A DNA stretch of 24,783 bases from Candidatus Woesearchaeota archaeon (GTDB lineage Archaea > Nanobdellota > Nanobdellia > Woesearchaeales > WJKV01): the NCBI GenBank assembly GCA_014728875.1, contig WJKV01000029.1, positions 1-24,783 of the forward strand. Direction: 5' to 3'. Below, piece after piece: positions 15,714 through 23,444 of the stretch. A program made the position numbers and the translations under genes. Within the stretch, counting starts at the first letter, position 1; each line of letters starts with the position of its first letter. The notes below the pieces were generated by a model. The model saw only the letters and a program-made list of their open reading frames with translations. It did not search any database and was not told the DNA's origin.

Positions 15714-16265
15714 CTAGTCTTCTGATTTTGGTTTTACAGGAGCAGGTTTTTTGGCAATTAGCCAGATGAATATCGCAATGCCTATCAGCAGAATTATTGT
15801 GGCTACATATTCCTCTGTCCAGTTTCCTTTCAAAAAAAACATGATCGTTTGCAGCCAGCCAAGCGCGTGCATGAAGATCAATACGATGGCCACGACAATC
15901 GCAGCAATGATCAGGCCGAAAAATTTAGGATAATCGTCTTTGAGCTTCAGCAGGTCCTTTTCCATGAAAACACTGACTGTAATCAAAAAGAATATCACTA
16001 TGATCAATACCAATACTACATTGGCCAGCGCCTGGTTTATCACAGAGACCAGCTGTCCTGTGCCGACAACCAAGAGGCCCAATACAAAAGCGACTATTGC
16101 ATTCAGACTTCGTTTAGGTTCATCGCCTTCTGTGCCCAATATCCTTGTCTTATCAAGCACTGCGTAAGTCAAAGCAAAAACTAACAGAAAGGGCAAGATG
16201 ATGTCATAGAACCCAACCCTGCGCATGAATTCTACTACTCCGCCAAAAACAGTTTCTTCTACCAT
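15714..16265 (-). CDS. Polytopic membrane protein, paralog 1 of a tandem family, function unknown
   Basis: This protein of 183 residues (from the ATG at 16265) is the first of the tandem set. It shares the opening G-F-Y-D-I-I-L-P-F-L-L-V-F followed by Y-A-V-L-D-K-T-R-I-L-G and a helix starting N-A-I-V-A. It lacks the long loop of paralogs 2 and 3. About five hydrophobic helices are present, and the tail is rich in Lys and Pro. An in-frame TTG lies at 16277, but the TATA box at 16295-16302 places the RNA start near 16271, past the TTG, so ATG 16265 is chosen. It heads the minus-strand set and is divergent from the translin-family gene. Confidence 0.8.
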   Translation of the reverse strand: MVEETVFGGVVEFMRRVGFYDIILPFLLVFALTYAVLDKTRILGTEGDEPKRSLNAIVAFVLGLLVVGTGQLVSVINQALANVVLVLIIVIFFLITVSVFMEKDLLKLKDDYPKFFGLIIAAIVVAIVLIFMHALGWLQTIMFFLKGNWTEEYVATIILLIGIAIFIWLIAKKPAPVKPKSED

Positions 16266-16294
16266 CTCTTTCAACAAGTAAGAGAGGAATTTGG

Positions 16295-16302
16295 TTTATA
16301 AA
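16295..16302 (-). promoter_or_regulatory. TATA box of the tandem membrane-protein genes
   Basis: TTTATAAA (self-complementary) is centred about 33 nt before the ATG at 16265 on the minus strand. It predicts a leader of only about 6 nt and rules against the TTG at 16277 as start. Confidence 0.5.
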
Positions 16303-16327
16303 TGTTTCTATTGTTCTATGGCAAAAG

Positions 16328-16335
16328 TTTATAAA
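16328..16335 (+). promoter_or_regulatory. TATA box of the translin-gatC-gatA operon
   Basis: TTTATAAA is centred about 27 nt before the ATG at 16359, the same spacing as in front of leuS. It indicates a leaderless first gene. It forms a divergent pair with the TATA box at 16295-16302. Confidence 0.6.
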
Positions 16336-16358
16336 ACAACCAACATTACAGAGCAGAT

Positions 16359-16931
16359 ATGATAAATAGGGAAAATTTCAAAAAACTGAATAAGGAGATT
16401 GAAAAGTATGCAGAGAAAAGGGATGAACTGATAAAACAAGGCAGGGATGTCGTTGGATTATCAAAAAAAATCATTTATTCTATCCATAGGGATGATTTCA
16501 AACAGGCTGAAAGATACATCAAAGACATAAAAAAACAGATAAATCAGCTGAAAGCCATTGTCAAGAAAGATCCAAAACTTGGGATTGGGAGCTATAGAGT
16601 CGCAATACAGGAATATGTAGAGGCTGTGTGCTATTATTCTGTTCTGAAAAACAAAAAACTGCCGACAAATGAAGAATTGGAGGTTGATGGCGAATTATAT
16701 TTGCTCGGTGTCTGCGATCTCACAGGGGAACTTGCAAGGAACGCCTACAATAAAGCAATCAAAGGAGAGTCAGAAAAAGTAGAAGAAATAAAGGATTTTG
16801 TTGAAGACTTGTATAATGAACTTATGCAGTTTGCATTCAGAAGCGGAGAATTGAGAAAAAAGTTTGACCAGATAAAATACGATCTTAAAAGAATAGAACA
16901 GCTTGTTTTTGATTTAAAGATTAAAAAATGA
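16359..16931 (+). CDS. Translin/Trax-family RNA-binding protein, probable endoribonuclease
   Basis: This 190-residue all-helical protein belongs to the translin family, which forms hollow octamers that bind and cut RNA. Signature stretches are Q-E-Y-V-E-A (84-89), L-P-T-N-E-E-L (101-107), Y-L-L-G-V-C-D-L-T-G-E-L (114-125) and, near the end, L-R-K-K-F-D-Q-I-K-Y-D-L-K-R-I-E. In eukaryotes only the Trax subunit is catalytic, using two Glu in QEYVE and Asp plus Glu in D-L-T-G-E. Here Glu85, Glu88, Asp120 and Glu124 keep all four, so it should be active, whereas the translin-like tail resembles the other subunit. The gene is leaderless by its TATA spacing, and its end overlaps gatC by four bases (ATGA). 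The operon suggests a link with tRNA metabolism (inference). Confidence 0.9.
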   Translation: MINRENFKKLNKEIEKYAEKRDELIKQGRDVVGLSKKIIYSIHRDDFKQAERYIKDIKKQINQLKAIVKKDPKLGIGSYRVAIQEYVEAVCYYSVLKNKKLPTNEELEVDGELYLLGVCDLTGELARNAYNKAIKGESEKVEEIKDFVEDLYNELMQFAFRSGELRKKFDQIKYDLKRIEQLVFDLKIKK

Positions 16932-17176
16932 ACCCGAACAGAAGGACCGACAAGGAGCAGGTCAGGAAAGATGCCAAGAAGATCATAGACAAATTTATGC
17001 AGGCATTAGAGAAGGTAAAAACAGAAGAGATTCTTAAGTTCGGTGCAGAAAGAAAAGAATGCATGAGAAAACCGGGCGACAGCAAGTACAGGGATACTGA
17101 TTTTAAAGAAAGGATGCTGGACAATGCACCAAAAAAAGAAGATGACCAGATAGTGGCCAAGAAAAAGAAATGGTGA
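16928..17176 (+). CDS. gatC: Asp-tRNA(Asn)/Glu-tRNA(Gln) amidotransferase subunit C
   Basis: This 82-residue protein is the small GatC subunit that wraps around and stabilises GatA. It is recognised mainly by context: it overlaps the preceding gene by ATGA and ends five bases before the gatA start. Its content fits a divergent archaeal GatC, with an N-terminal helix (D-A-K-K-I-I-D-K-F-M-Q-A-L), a middle segment and a C-terminal segment containing R-M-L-D-N-A-P-K-K-E-D-D. That last pattern resembles the R-x-D-x-P segment of GatC proteins. The length is slightly below bacterial GatC (about 95). Confidence 0.82.
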   Translation: MNPNRRTDKEQVRKDAKKIIDKFMQALEKVKTEEILKFGAERKECMRKPGDSKYRDTDFKERMLDNAPKKEDDQIVAKKKKW

Positions 17177-17180
17177 TGTC

Positions 17181-18548
17181 ATGCTGATAAAGGAAAAAAT
17201 TGAGCAGATCAAAAAAGGAGAGTTTAGTGCTGAAGAGAATATATCTTTTTTTCTGGATAATATTAATAAAAAAAACAAAAAGATTAATGCTTTTCTTTAT
17301 GTGAATGAAAATGCAATAGAAGACGCAAAAAGAATCGATGAAAAAATAAAACAAAATAAGTCTGTTGGCCGGCTGGCAGGATTGGCTATTGCAGTCAAAG
17401 CGAATATCAATGTAAAAGGCATGCCAATAAGCTGCGCTTCCAAAACTCTGGAAAACTATCGCGGAACTTTTGATGCAGAAGTGGTGGAAAAGATTAAAAA
17501 CGAAGACGGCATCATCATCGGGATCACCAATTGTGATGAATTTGCCTGTGGCAGCTGCGGCATACACAGTGCTTTTGGCGTGACGCAGAATCCTTCTGCT
17601 CCTGGAAGAATCCCGGGAGGAAGCAGCAGCGGAAGCGGGGCGGCTGTTGCAGCTGATATGTGCGACATAGCGCTAGGAAGCGATACAGGCGGGAGCGTAC
17701 GGAATCCTGCCTGCCATTGCGGAATTGTCGGGATCAAGCCAAGCTACGGCAGGGTCAGCAGGTACGGTTTGATAGACATGGCAATGAGCCTTGACCAGAT
17801 CGGGCCGTTGTGCAAGGACGTCTACGGTGCAGCATTGATGCTTGAGATCATTGCAGGATATTCAGACTATGATGCAGTCGCTTACCAGAAACCTGTGATT
17901 AAATATACTGAGTTCAAGAAGCCTGAGAAACTTGTTATAGGAGTAAGCAAACAGTTCAGCAGACTGTGCTCAGACAAAAGAATAAACAAACTTATAAAAG
18001 AATGCACAGAAAAATTAAAAGAAAGATTGGGCGCGATAATAAAAGAGATCGAGCTGGAATACATTGATCTGGCAATACAGACCTATTATCCCATTGTTTA
18101 TGTGGAATTTTTCAGCGGGACAAGGAAGTTTGACGGGAGAAGATACGGAAAAGTCATAGAAGAAAGCTGTGGTGAAGAGGTTTTGAGAAGGATACTCGGA
18201 GGGCAGGAAATCAGCAAGGCAGAGTTTGCAGGCAAATACTACAGGAAAGCGCTTGAGATAAGGGAACTGATAAAAAAGGATTTCAGGAACGCATTTGAAA
18301 AGGTTGATATTATCATTGCGCCGGCATGCCCAAGCCTCCCGCATAAAATAGAAGAAAAGATTACTCCAGAAGAAGAATATGCGTATGATGCTTTCACTGT
18401 CACTGCGAATCTTTCAGAGATCTGTTCAGGTGTCATGAAAGCCGGCGAGATAGACAATATTCCGGTCGGTCTGCAGATAATGGCTGAAAGTTTCAGGGAA
18501 GACCTTTTATTTAATGTTCTGAAAGCATGGGAAAAAATCTCGGGGTGA
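17181..18548 (+). CDS. gatA: Asp-tRNA(Asn)/Glu-tRNA(Gln) amidotransferase subunit A
   Basis: GatA releases ammonia from glutamine and passes it to GatB for amidation of mischarged tRNA. The 455-residue protein has the complete amidase-signature triad: Lys73 in A-V-K-A-N-I, cis-Ser148 in G-G-S-S-S-G-S-G, and nucleophile Ser172 in S-D-T-G-G-S. The spacing (75 and 24 residues) is the same as in well-studied bacterial GatA. Further family blocks are N-C-D-E-F-A-C-G-S and G-I-K-P-S-Y-G-R-V-S-R-Y-G. The length is slightly short of bacterial GatA (about 485) but intact. It sits four bases after the gatC stop with a GGTGATG Shine-Dalgarno sequence, and the next gene follows after six bases. Confidence 0.96.
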   Translation: MLIKEKIEQIKKGEFSAEENISFFLDNINKKNKKINAFLYVNENAIEDAKRIDEKIKQNKSVGRLAGLAIAVKANINVKGMPISCASKTLENYRGTFDAEVVEKIKNEDGIIIGITNCDEFACGSCGIHSAFGVTQNPSAPGRIPGGSSSGSGAAVAADMCDIALGSDTGGSVRNPACHCGIVGIKPSYGRVSRYGLIDMAMSLDQIGPLCKDVYGAALMLEIIAGYSDYDAVAYQKPVIKYTEFKKPEKLVIGVSKQFSRLCSDKRINKLIKECTEKLKERLGAIIKEIELEYIDLAIQTYYPIVYVEFFSGTRKFDGRRYGKVIEESCGEEVLRRILGGQEISKAEFAGKYYRKALEIRELIKKDFRNAFEKVDIIIAPACPSLPHKIEEKITPEEEYAYDAFTVTANLSEICSGVMKAGEIDNIPVGLQIMAESFREDLLFNVLKAWEKISG

Positions 18549-18554
18549 AGACAA

Positions 18555-19505
18555 ATGCCGGTCGATAAAGCTGTGAGAAATATACTTGAGAATTGCATGG
18601 GAATAATGAACGGAGAAAAACTGCTGATAATCGCAGACACCAAAACACAGAAATTAGGATTTTTCTTTTATGAGAATGCCTCTGTGCTCTCTAAAGACAT
18701 AGGATTTACAGTAGATCTGGAAATTATAGAGCCCACTGCAACTGACGGCGCAGAACCGCCCAAGGAAGTGGCAGATCTTATGAAGATGTATGATATTGAA
18801 CTGTTCTTGACATCGAACAGTATGACGCATACTGATGCAAGACGGAATGCGAGCAGGAACGGCGCAAGAATAGCAAGCATGCCCGGCATCACAAAAGAGA
18901 TGATAAAACGAACTCTGATGGCTGACTACAATAAAGTGGCAGAGCTTACAGAGAAATTTGCAAAGAATATCGATGGCAAAAACAAGATACATATCAGGAC
19001 AAAAAAAGGCACGGATTTAATGCTCTCTATGAAGAACAGAAGCTTTGAACAGGATAACGGGATTTATGTTGATGAAGGAAGCTGCGGAAATCTTCCTGCA
19101 GGGGAAGTGTGCGGCGCCCCTGTCGAAAACAGCGCCAACGGAACATTGGTTATTGACGGGAGCATGGCGCCATTCGGCAAGGTTAAAGAAATAAAACTTA
19201 AATTCAAGGACGGCAAAGTTGTTTCGATCGTAGGGGACCATTCAGAAGAATTGTCAAAATACTTGAAGACAGACAATGACAGGACAATTGCAGAGCTTGG
19301 GATAGGGACCAACATGAACGCAAAATTGACAGGCAATGTGCTTGAAGATGAAAAGATACTGGGCACCATACATATAGCGATTGGAGATAACACAAGCTAT
19401 CCTGGTGGAAAAAATAAGTCGAGCATACATTTTGATGGAGTGGTTCTCGAACCCACCCTTCTAGCAGATGGATTATGCCTAATAAAGCACGGGAAATGGC
19501 TGTAA
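18555..19505 (+). CDS. M29-type aminopeptidase (AmpS/leucyl aminopeptidase family)
   Basis: This 316-residue protein resembles the metal-dependent M29 aminopeptidases (AmpS/AmpT, COG2309), which remove N-terminal residues from peptides in the cytoplasm. The characteristic C-terminal half is intact: N-L-P-A-G-E-V with Glu184, A-E-L-G-I-G-T-N with Glu247, T-I-H-I-A-I-G-D-N-T with His273, and I-H-F-D-G with His292 and Asp294. These match the metal ligands of the family by eye. The protein is shorter than typical bacterial M29 enzymes (about 400), with a reduced N-terminal domain, as in other archaeal relatives. The start codon follows the gatA stop closely, with GGGGTGA as ribosome-binding site. 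Its place at the end of the translin-gatC-gatA operon has no obvious functional reason. Confidence 0.87.
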   Translation: MPVDKAVRNILENCMGIMNGEKLLIIADTKTQKLGFFFYENASVLSKDIGFTVDLEIIEPTATDGAEPPKEVADLMKMYDIELFLTSNSMTHTDARRNASRNGARIASMPGITKEMIKRTLMADYNKVAELTEKFAKNIDGKNKIHIRTKKGTDLMLSMKNRSFEQDNGIYVDEGSCGNLPAGEVCGAPVENSANGTLVIDGSMAPFGKVKEIKLKFKDGKVVSIVGDHSEELSKYLKTDNDRTIAELGIGTNMNAKLTGNVLEDEKILGTIHIAIGDNTSYPGGKNKSSIHFDGVVLEPTLLADGLCLIKHGKWL

Positions 19506-19526
19506 ATGATAACGAATAAGCGAATG

Positions 19527-19534
19527 TTTTAAAT
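19527..19534 (+). promoter_or_regulatory. TATA box of aspS
   Basis: TTTTAAAT is centred about 30 nt before the ATG at 19561, again a near-leaderless arrangement. The in-frame TTG upstream (19540) would lie ahead of the predicted RNA start and is rejected. Confidence 0.5.
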
Positions 19535-19560
19535 AATAATTGCTGATTTTTCTAGATACT

Positions 19561-21423
19561 ATGAAAAGGACTCATACCTGCGGGGAACTGACAAAAAAAG
19601 ACATTGGAAAAGACGTAGTTCTTCAGGGCTGGGTCCACAAAAGAAGAGACCACGGCGGGATCATTTTCATAGATTTAAGAGACAGATACGGGCTTACGCA
19701 GATAGTTTTCGATCCACAGCACGACAAGGATTCGCACGATGCAGCAGACAAGGTCAGAAGAGAGTTTGTAATAGAGATAGAAGGCAAGGTAAGATCAAGA
19801 CCTGCTGAAATGATAAATACTAAATTGTTCACAGGAGAGATAGAGATCATCTGCAATAATATTAAAATATTGTGCAAGGCAGAAACACCGCCGATCGAAG
19901 TTGATGATATGAAGATTGCATCAGAGGATCTGAGGATGAGATATAGATATCTCGACCTGAGGAGGCCGCAGATGCAGAAACATCTCTTGGTGAGGCATAA
20001 GGCTGCACAGGCTGCAAGAAAATTCCTGTCCGACAACGGCTTTCTGGAGATCACCACACCGTTGCTCGTCAAGAGCACGCCTGAAGGTGCGCGGGACTAT
20101 GTTGTACCGAGCAGGGTCAATCCGGGTATGTTCTATGCGCTTCCTCAAAGTCCGCAATTATACAAGCAGATACTGATGGCGAGCGGAGCAGACAGATATT
20201 TCCAGCTGCCGATCTGTTTGAGGGACGAAGACTTGAGGGCAGACAGGCAGCCAGAGCACATGCAGATAGACTTTGAGATGAGCTTTGTTGAACTGGACGA
20301 TCTGTTTGAGATGATCGAGGGTGTGATGAAAGCTGTATTCAAAGAAGCCATAGGCGCCAATATCAAGATACCATTTCCAAGGATATCGTATGCAGACGCA
20401 ATGGAAAAGTACGGAACAGACAAGCCGGACCTGCGGTTCGGGATGGAATTAGTCGACATCACGCCAATTGTCCTGGAAGGGGAATTTGAAGTTTTCAATA
20501 AGATAATAAAAGAAGGCGGGCAAGTGAAGTGTATCTGCGCAGAAGGATATGCAGAATTGTCAAGAAAAAAACTGGAAGGAGAATACAGTGATTTTGTGCT
20601 GAAGCACGGTGCAAAGGCATTGACCTGGTTCAAGATGAAGGACGGAAAATTAGAAAGCCCGATCGCCAAATTCTATTCGAGCGAGTTGCTGAGCAAGATT
20701 GTGATGAAGACAGGATGCAAAGAAAACGATCTGCTGTTCGTTGTGGGAGACAAGCCTGAGAATGTTGCAGAAGCATTAGGGCATCTCAGAGTCAGGATTG
20801 CAGAAGAAAAAGGTCTCCTGAAGAACGATGAATTCAAGTTCTGTTTTGTCACAGATTTTCCGTTGTTTGAACGGGAGGAAGAAACTGACAGATGGGCGCC
20901 GATGCACCACATGTTCTGCATGCCAAAAGACGAATGGATAGACAAACTTGAAGAGGATCCTGGCAAAGTGATTTGCACGCAATACGACCTGGTATTGAAC
21001 GGCATTGAGCTCGCGAGCGGGAGCAAGAGAATCAATGACCCTGAACTGCAGGAGCGGGTAATGAAGATCATAGGCATGACAAAAGAAGAGGCGCAGAGAA
21101 AGTTCGGTTTTCTGATGGAAGCTTTCAAGTACGGTGCGCCGCCGCACGGAGGAGTGGGCCTCGGCTTTGACAGGATTGTTGCATTGATGATCGGATTTAA
21201 TGACATAAGGGAAATAATGGCTTTCCCAAAGAATAAAGCTGCACAATGCCCGATGGACGGAAGTCCAAGCGAAGTCGACGATACAACTTTGAGCGAATGC
21301 CATATCAAACTCGATCTGAAAGGAAAGGCGAAAGAGCTAAGAGACGAGCTGGAGCTTGCAGCAGAAGATCCAGAAGGGCCCACTGAAGACCTTGTTGACG
21401 AAGAAAAGGGCTTCTCTGAGTAA
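19561..21423 (+). CDS. aspS: Aspartyl-tRNA synthetase, bacterial type with GAD domain, probably non-discriminating
   Basis: This 620-residue enzyme attaches aspartate to tRNA(Asp) and possibly tRNA(Asn). It is of the bacterial, not the shorter archaeal, type. It has an N-terminal OB-fold anticodon-binding domain (about 1-105), class II motifs 1 and 2 (K-S-T-P-E-G-A-R-D-Y; C-L-R-D-E-D-L-R-A-D-R-Q-P-E) and the inserted GAD domain (about 290-420; P-I-A-K-F-Y, G-H-L-R-V-R-I). Motif 3 is G-V-G-L-G-F-D-R-I. Residue 31 is His in R-R-D-H-G-G. Discriminating enzymes such as that of E. coli have Leu here, and His is associated with non-discriminating bacterial AspRS. The acidic tail is extended. The asnS gene follows after 32 bases with its own TATA box. 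Acquisition from bacteria is likely. Confidence 0.94.
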   Translation: MKRTHTCGELTKKDIGKDVVLQGWVHKRRDHGGIIFIDLRDRYGLTQIVFDPQHDKDSHDAADKVRREFVIEIEGKVRSRPAEMINTKLFTGEIEIICNNIKILCKAETPPIEVDDMKIASEDLRMRYRYLDLRRPQMQKHLLVRHKAAQAARKFLSDNGFLEITTPLLVKSTPEGARDYVVPSRVNPGMFYALPQSPQLYKQILMASGADRYFQLPICLRDEDLRADRQPEHMQIDFEMSFVELDDLFEMIEGVMKAVFKEAIGANIKIPFPRISYADAMEKYGTDKPDLRFGMELVDITPIVLEGEFEVFNKIIKEGGQVKCICAEGYAELSRKKLEGEYSDFVLKHGAKALTWFKMKDGKLESPIAKFYSSELLSKIVMKTGCKENDLLFVVGDKPENVAEALGHLRVRIAEEKGLLKNDEFKFCFVTDFPLFEREEETDRWAPMHHMFCMPKDEWIDKLEEDPGKVICTQYDLVLNGIELASGSKRINDPELQERVMKIIGMTKEEAQRKFGFLMEAFKYGAPPHGGVGLGFDRIVALMIGFNDIREIMAFPKNKAAQCPMDGSPSEVDDTTLSECHIKLDLKGKAKELRDELELAAEDPEGPTEDLVDEEKGFSE

Positions 21424-21425
21424 AC

Positions 21426-21433
21426 TTTAAAAA
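21426..21433 (+). promoter_or_regulatory. TATA box of asnS
   Basis: TTTAAAAA lies just after the aspS stop and is centred about 26-27 nt before the ATG at 21456, predicting a leaderless asnS message. Confidence 0.5.
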
Positions 21434-21455
21434 TCATAACCTGATTCTATATTGT

Positions 21456-22751
21456 ATGGGGTTTATATCTATACAGGAAGCAATGAACAAAGGAAGCGGC
21501 AAGATTTCTATTAGGGGCTGGGTTTACAGAGAAAGAGGAAGCAATAAGATAAAGTTCATAGTCCTCAGGGATCATACAAATATAATCCAATGCGTGATAG
21601 AAAAAGCAAAAGTCGGCGAAGAAAAATTCAAAGAAGCAGACAGGCTGCAGATAGAAGCAAGCATTGAGATACACGGAGAGATAAAAAAAGATGATAGGGC
21701 TCCTACTGGTTATGAGATCAATGTAGACGAATTCAATGTCGTTGGATGGTGCGACACTTTTCCTATTTCAAAAGACCAGAGCCCTGAATTCCTGCTGGAC
21801 AACCGGCATCTTTGGCTGAGGAGCAGGAAGATGGCCGCTATAATGAAGATACGCTCGACTGTTGTCGGAGCGATACACAGATTCTTCAGGGACAGAGGTT
21901 TCACAGAATTCGATCCGCCGATATTCCAGCCGACCCAGAGCGAAGGCGGAGCGACCTTGTTCAAGGTCGATTATTTCAGAGAGGAGATTTATCTTTCCCA
22001 GACTTGGCAGTTGTATGCAGAAGCAGCGATCTATGCCTTAGGCAAAGTTTACGATGTTAGCCCCACTTTCAGGGCTGAGAAATCAAAGACTTCCAGGCAC
22101 CTCACAGAATTCTGGATGGCTGAGATGGAAGCGGCATGGATGGGCCTGAAGGAGGCCACAGAGATTGCAAAAGAAGAGATCAAATTCATCATCAAGGAAG
22201 TTCTAGAGCATAATAAGGAAGAGCTGGAATTTTTGAAGAGAGACATTAAATTATTGGAAGGCTATGCAGATGCTGAATATCCTACTATCAAATACAAAGA
22301 AGCATTGAAGATCCTGAAAGAGAAATACAATATGGACATTGAATGGGGCAAGGACCTTCGAACCATTGAAGAAGAAAAGCTTGCCGACCATTTCAAAGTG
22401 CCTGTTGTTGTCACGCATTATCCTGTAGAAGCCATGGCATTTTATAAGCCGGAAGATCCTGAAGATCCCGGGACTGCGCTCTGTTTTGACATGATCGCGC
22501 CTGAAGGCTACTGCGAGATAGTGGGCGGGTCTGAGAGAAGCACTGACATTGAGGACATGAAGAAAAGATTGAAGAAAATGGGGGAAGATCCAAAGAATTA
22601 CGAATGGTATTTTGACCTAAGAAAATACGGAAGTGTCCCGCACAGCGGGTACGGCGTAGGAGTTGAACGCCTGGTTTCCTGGATCTGCGGGCTTGACAAT
22701 ATAAAAGATGCAATAGGCTTTCCAAGAACAATGCTGAGGAAAAGTCCTTGA
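21456..22751 (+). CDS. asnS: Asparaginyl-tRNA synthetase
   Basis: This 431-residue class IIb enzyme charges tRNA(Asn) with asparagine directly. It has an OB-fold anticodon-binding domain (about 15-105; W-V-Y-R-E-R-G-S-N-K) and a catalytic core with motif 2 F-R-A-E-K-S-K-T-S-R-H-L-T-E-F-W-M (about 204-220). The T-E-F-W-M sequence separates AsnRS from AspRS, which has N-E or Q-I-D at this place. Motif 3 is G-Y-G-V-G-V-E-R-L-V-S-W (about 398-409). The length is normal. It follows aspS, suggesting both are expressed, though each appears to have its own promoter. There is no Shine-Dalgarno site. Its coexistence with GatCAB and a non-discriminating-type AspRS is unusual. Confidence 0.94.
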   Translation: MGFISIQEAMNKGSGKISIRGWVYRERGSNKIKFIVLRDHTNIIQCVIEKAKVGEEKFKEADRLQIEASIEIHGEIKKDDRAPTGYEINVDEFNVVGWCDTFPISKDQSPEFLLDNRHLWLRSRKMAAIMKIRSTVVGAIHRFFRDRGFTEFDPPIFQPTQSEGGATLFKVDYFREEIYLSQTWQLYAEAAIYALGKVYDVSPTFRAEKSKTSRHLTEFWMAEMEAAWMGLKEATEIAKEEIKFIIKEVLEHNKEELEFLKRDIKLLEGYADAEYPTIKYKEALKILKEKYNMDIEWGKDLRTIEEEKLADHFKVPVVVTHYPVEAMAFYKPEDPEDPGTALCFDMIAPEGYCEIVGGSERSTDIEDMKKRLKKMGEDPKNYEWYFDLRKYGSVPHSGYGVGVERLVSWICGLDNIKDAIGFPRTMLRKSP

Positions 22752-22753
22752 AA

Positions 22754-22763
22754 ATTTAAATTT
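22754..22763 (+). promoter_or_regulatory. TATA box of the dolichol-kinase-like gene
   Basis: An ATTTAAAT-type core right after the asnS stop is centred about 26 nt before the ATG at 22784. Coordinates are approximate to one or two bases. Confidence 0.45.
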
Positions 22764-22783
22764 CCTGCAGATAAAAAAACAAA

Positions 22784-23395
22784 ATGAAAAATAAAAAAAA
22801 GAGGCTGAAAATAGATTATGTCCTGGAATTCAGAAGGGCGGTTGCGCACCTGATTCTTGGGATATTTGTTGTGTTCTTTGTGCTGAATACTGAAGTCCTT
22901 TTCACTGTGTACTGTCTTTTGATTGCTATTTTTATAGGCACTATACTGTGTGCAATAATGAGAAAGAAAAGGATTCCAATATTGTATTGGTTCCTCCTAA
23001 AGCTGGAGCGGAAAAAAAATCTGAGACTGATGCCCGGCAAAGGCGCAATCTTCTTCTGTATAGGAAGCCTGATCACATTATTATTGTTTCCCAAGAATGT
23101 CGCACTGGCAAGCATAATGATACTTGCGATAGGCGACAGTTTTGCGAATATCTTCGGTCCGCTTGGCAGGATCAGGAATGTCTTCCATGACAGGAGGAAA
23201 CTTGAGGGGGCAATCATAGGTTTTATCGGAGCTTCTTTTGGAGCAGGCTTGTTTGTCAGGCCCTGGATTGCTATACTTGGCGCATTGTGCGCAATGCTCG
23301 CAGAATTAATCAATCTTGAAGAGTTTCACATTGATGACAATCTTCTGATGCCGGTGATTGCAGGCATTATAATGACATTGCTGGCAGGATTCTGA
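22784..23395 (+). CDS. Dolichol kinase/CTP-transferase-like membrane protein (SEC59/DGK1 family)
   Basis: This 203-residue membrane protein has about six hydrophobic helices and the family blocks expected of CTP-dependent polyprenol or diacylglycerol kinases. These include E-F-R-R-A-V-A-H at the front, M-P-G-K-G-A-I-F-F in the middle, A-I-G-D-S-F-A-N-I-F-G with its conserved Asp, and R-R-K-L-E-G-A-I-I-G-F. The substrate could be dolichol, feeding N-glycosylation or S-layer lipid carriers, or another isoprenoid alcohol; this cannot be decided here. A related cytidylyltransferase role is the main alternative. It lies between asnS and gatB with no evident functional link to either. The start is without Shine-Dalgarno site, consistent with a leaderless message. 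Confidence 0.82.
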   Translation: MKNKKKRLKIDYVLEFRRAVAHLILGIFVVFFVLNTEVLFTVYCLLIAIFIGTILCAIMRKKRIPILYWFLLKLERKKNLRLMPGKGAIFFCIGSLITLLLFPKNVALASIMILAIGDSFANIFGPLGRIRNVFHDRRKLEGAIIGFIGASFGAGLFVRPWIAILGALCAMLAELINLEEFHIDDNLLMPVIAGIIMTLLAGF

Positions 23396-23411
23396 TTGTG
23401 AATATATCAAA

Positions 23412-23424
23412 ATATATATATATT
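23412..23424 (+). promoter_or_regulatory. TATA box of gatB
   Basis: An alternating A/T tract is centred about 27 nt before the ATG at 23445, as expected of an archaeal TATA box with a leaderless start. No Shine-Dalgarno site is seen. Confidence 0.5.
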
Positions 23425-23444
23425 AAACATAATTCTTACTGAAC

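Noticed and set aside
19561..21423. Archaeal-type AspRS
   Set aside because: A GAD-type insertion and bacterial motif 2 are present, and the length of 620 residues exceeds the roughly 430 of archaeal enzymes.
20673..21437. Open frame of 254 codons on the minus strand opposite aspS
   Set aside because: It is antisense to conserved catalytic motifs of AspRS and has no recognisable motif or promoter.
23412..23424. Alternating A/T tract as a tandem repeat or replication-origin element
   Set aside because: It is short and sits at the exact distance expected for a gatB TATA box.
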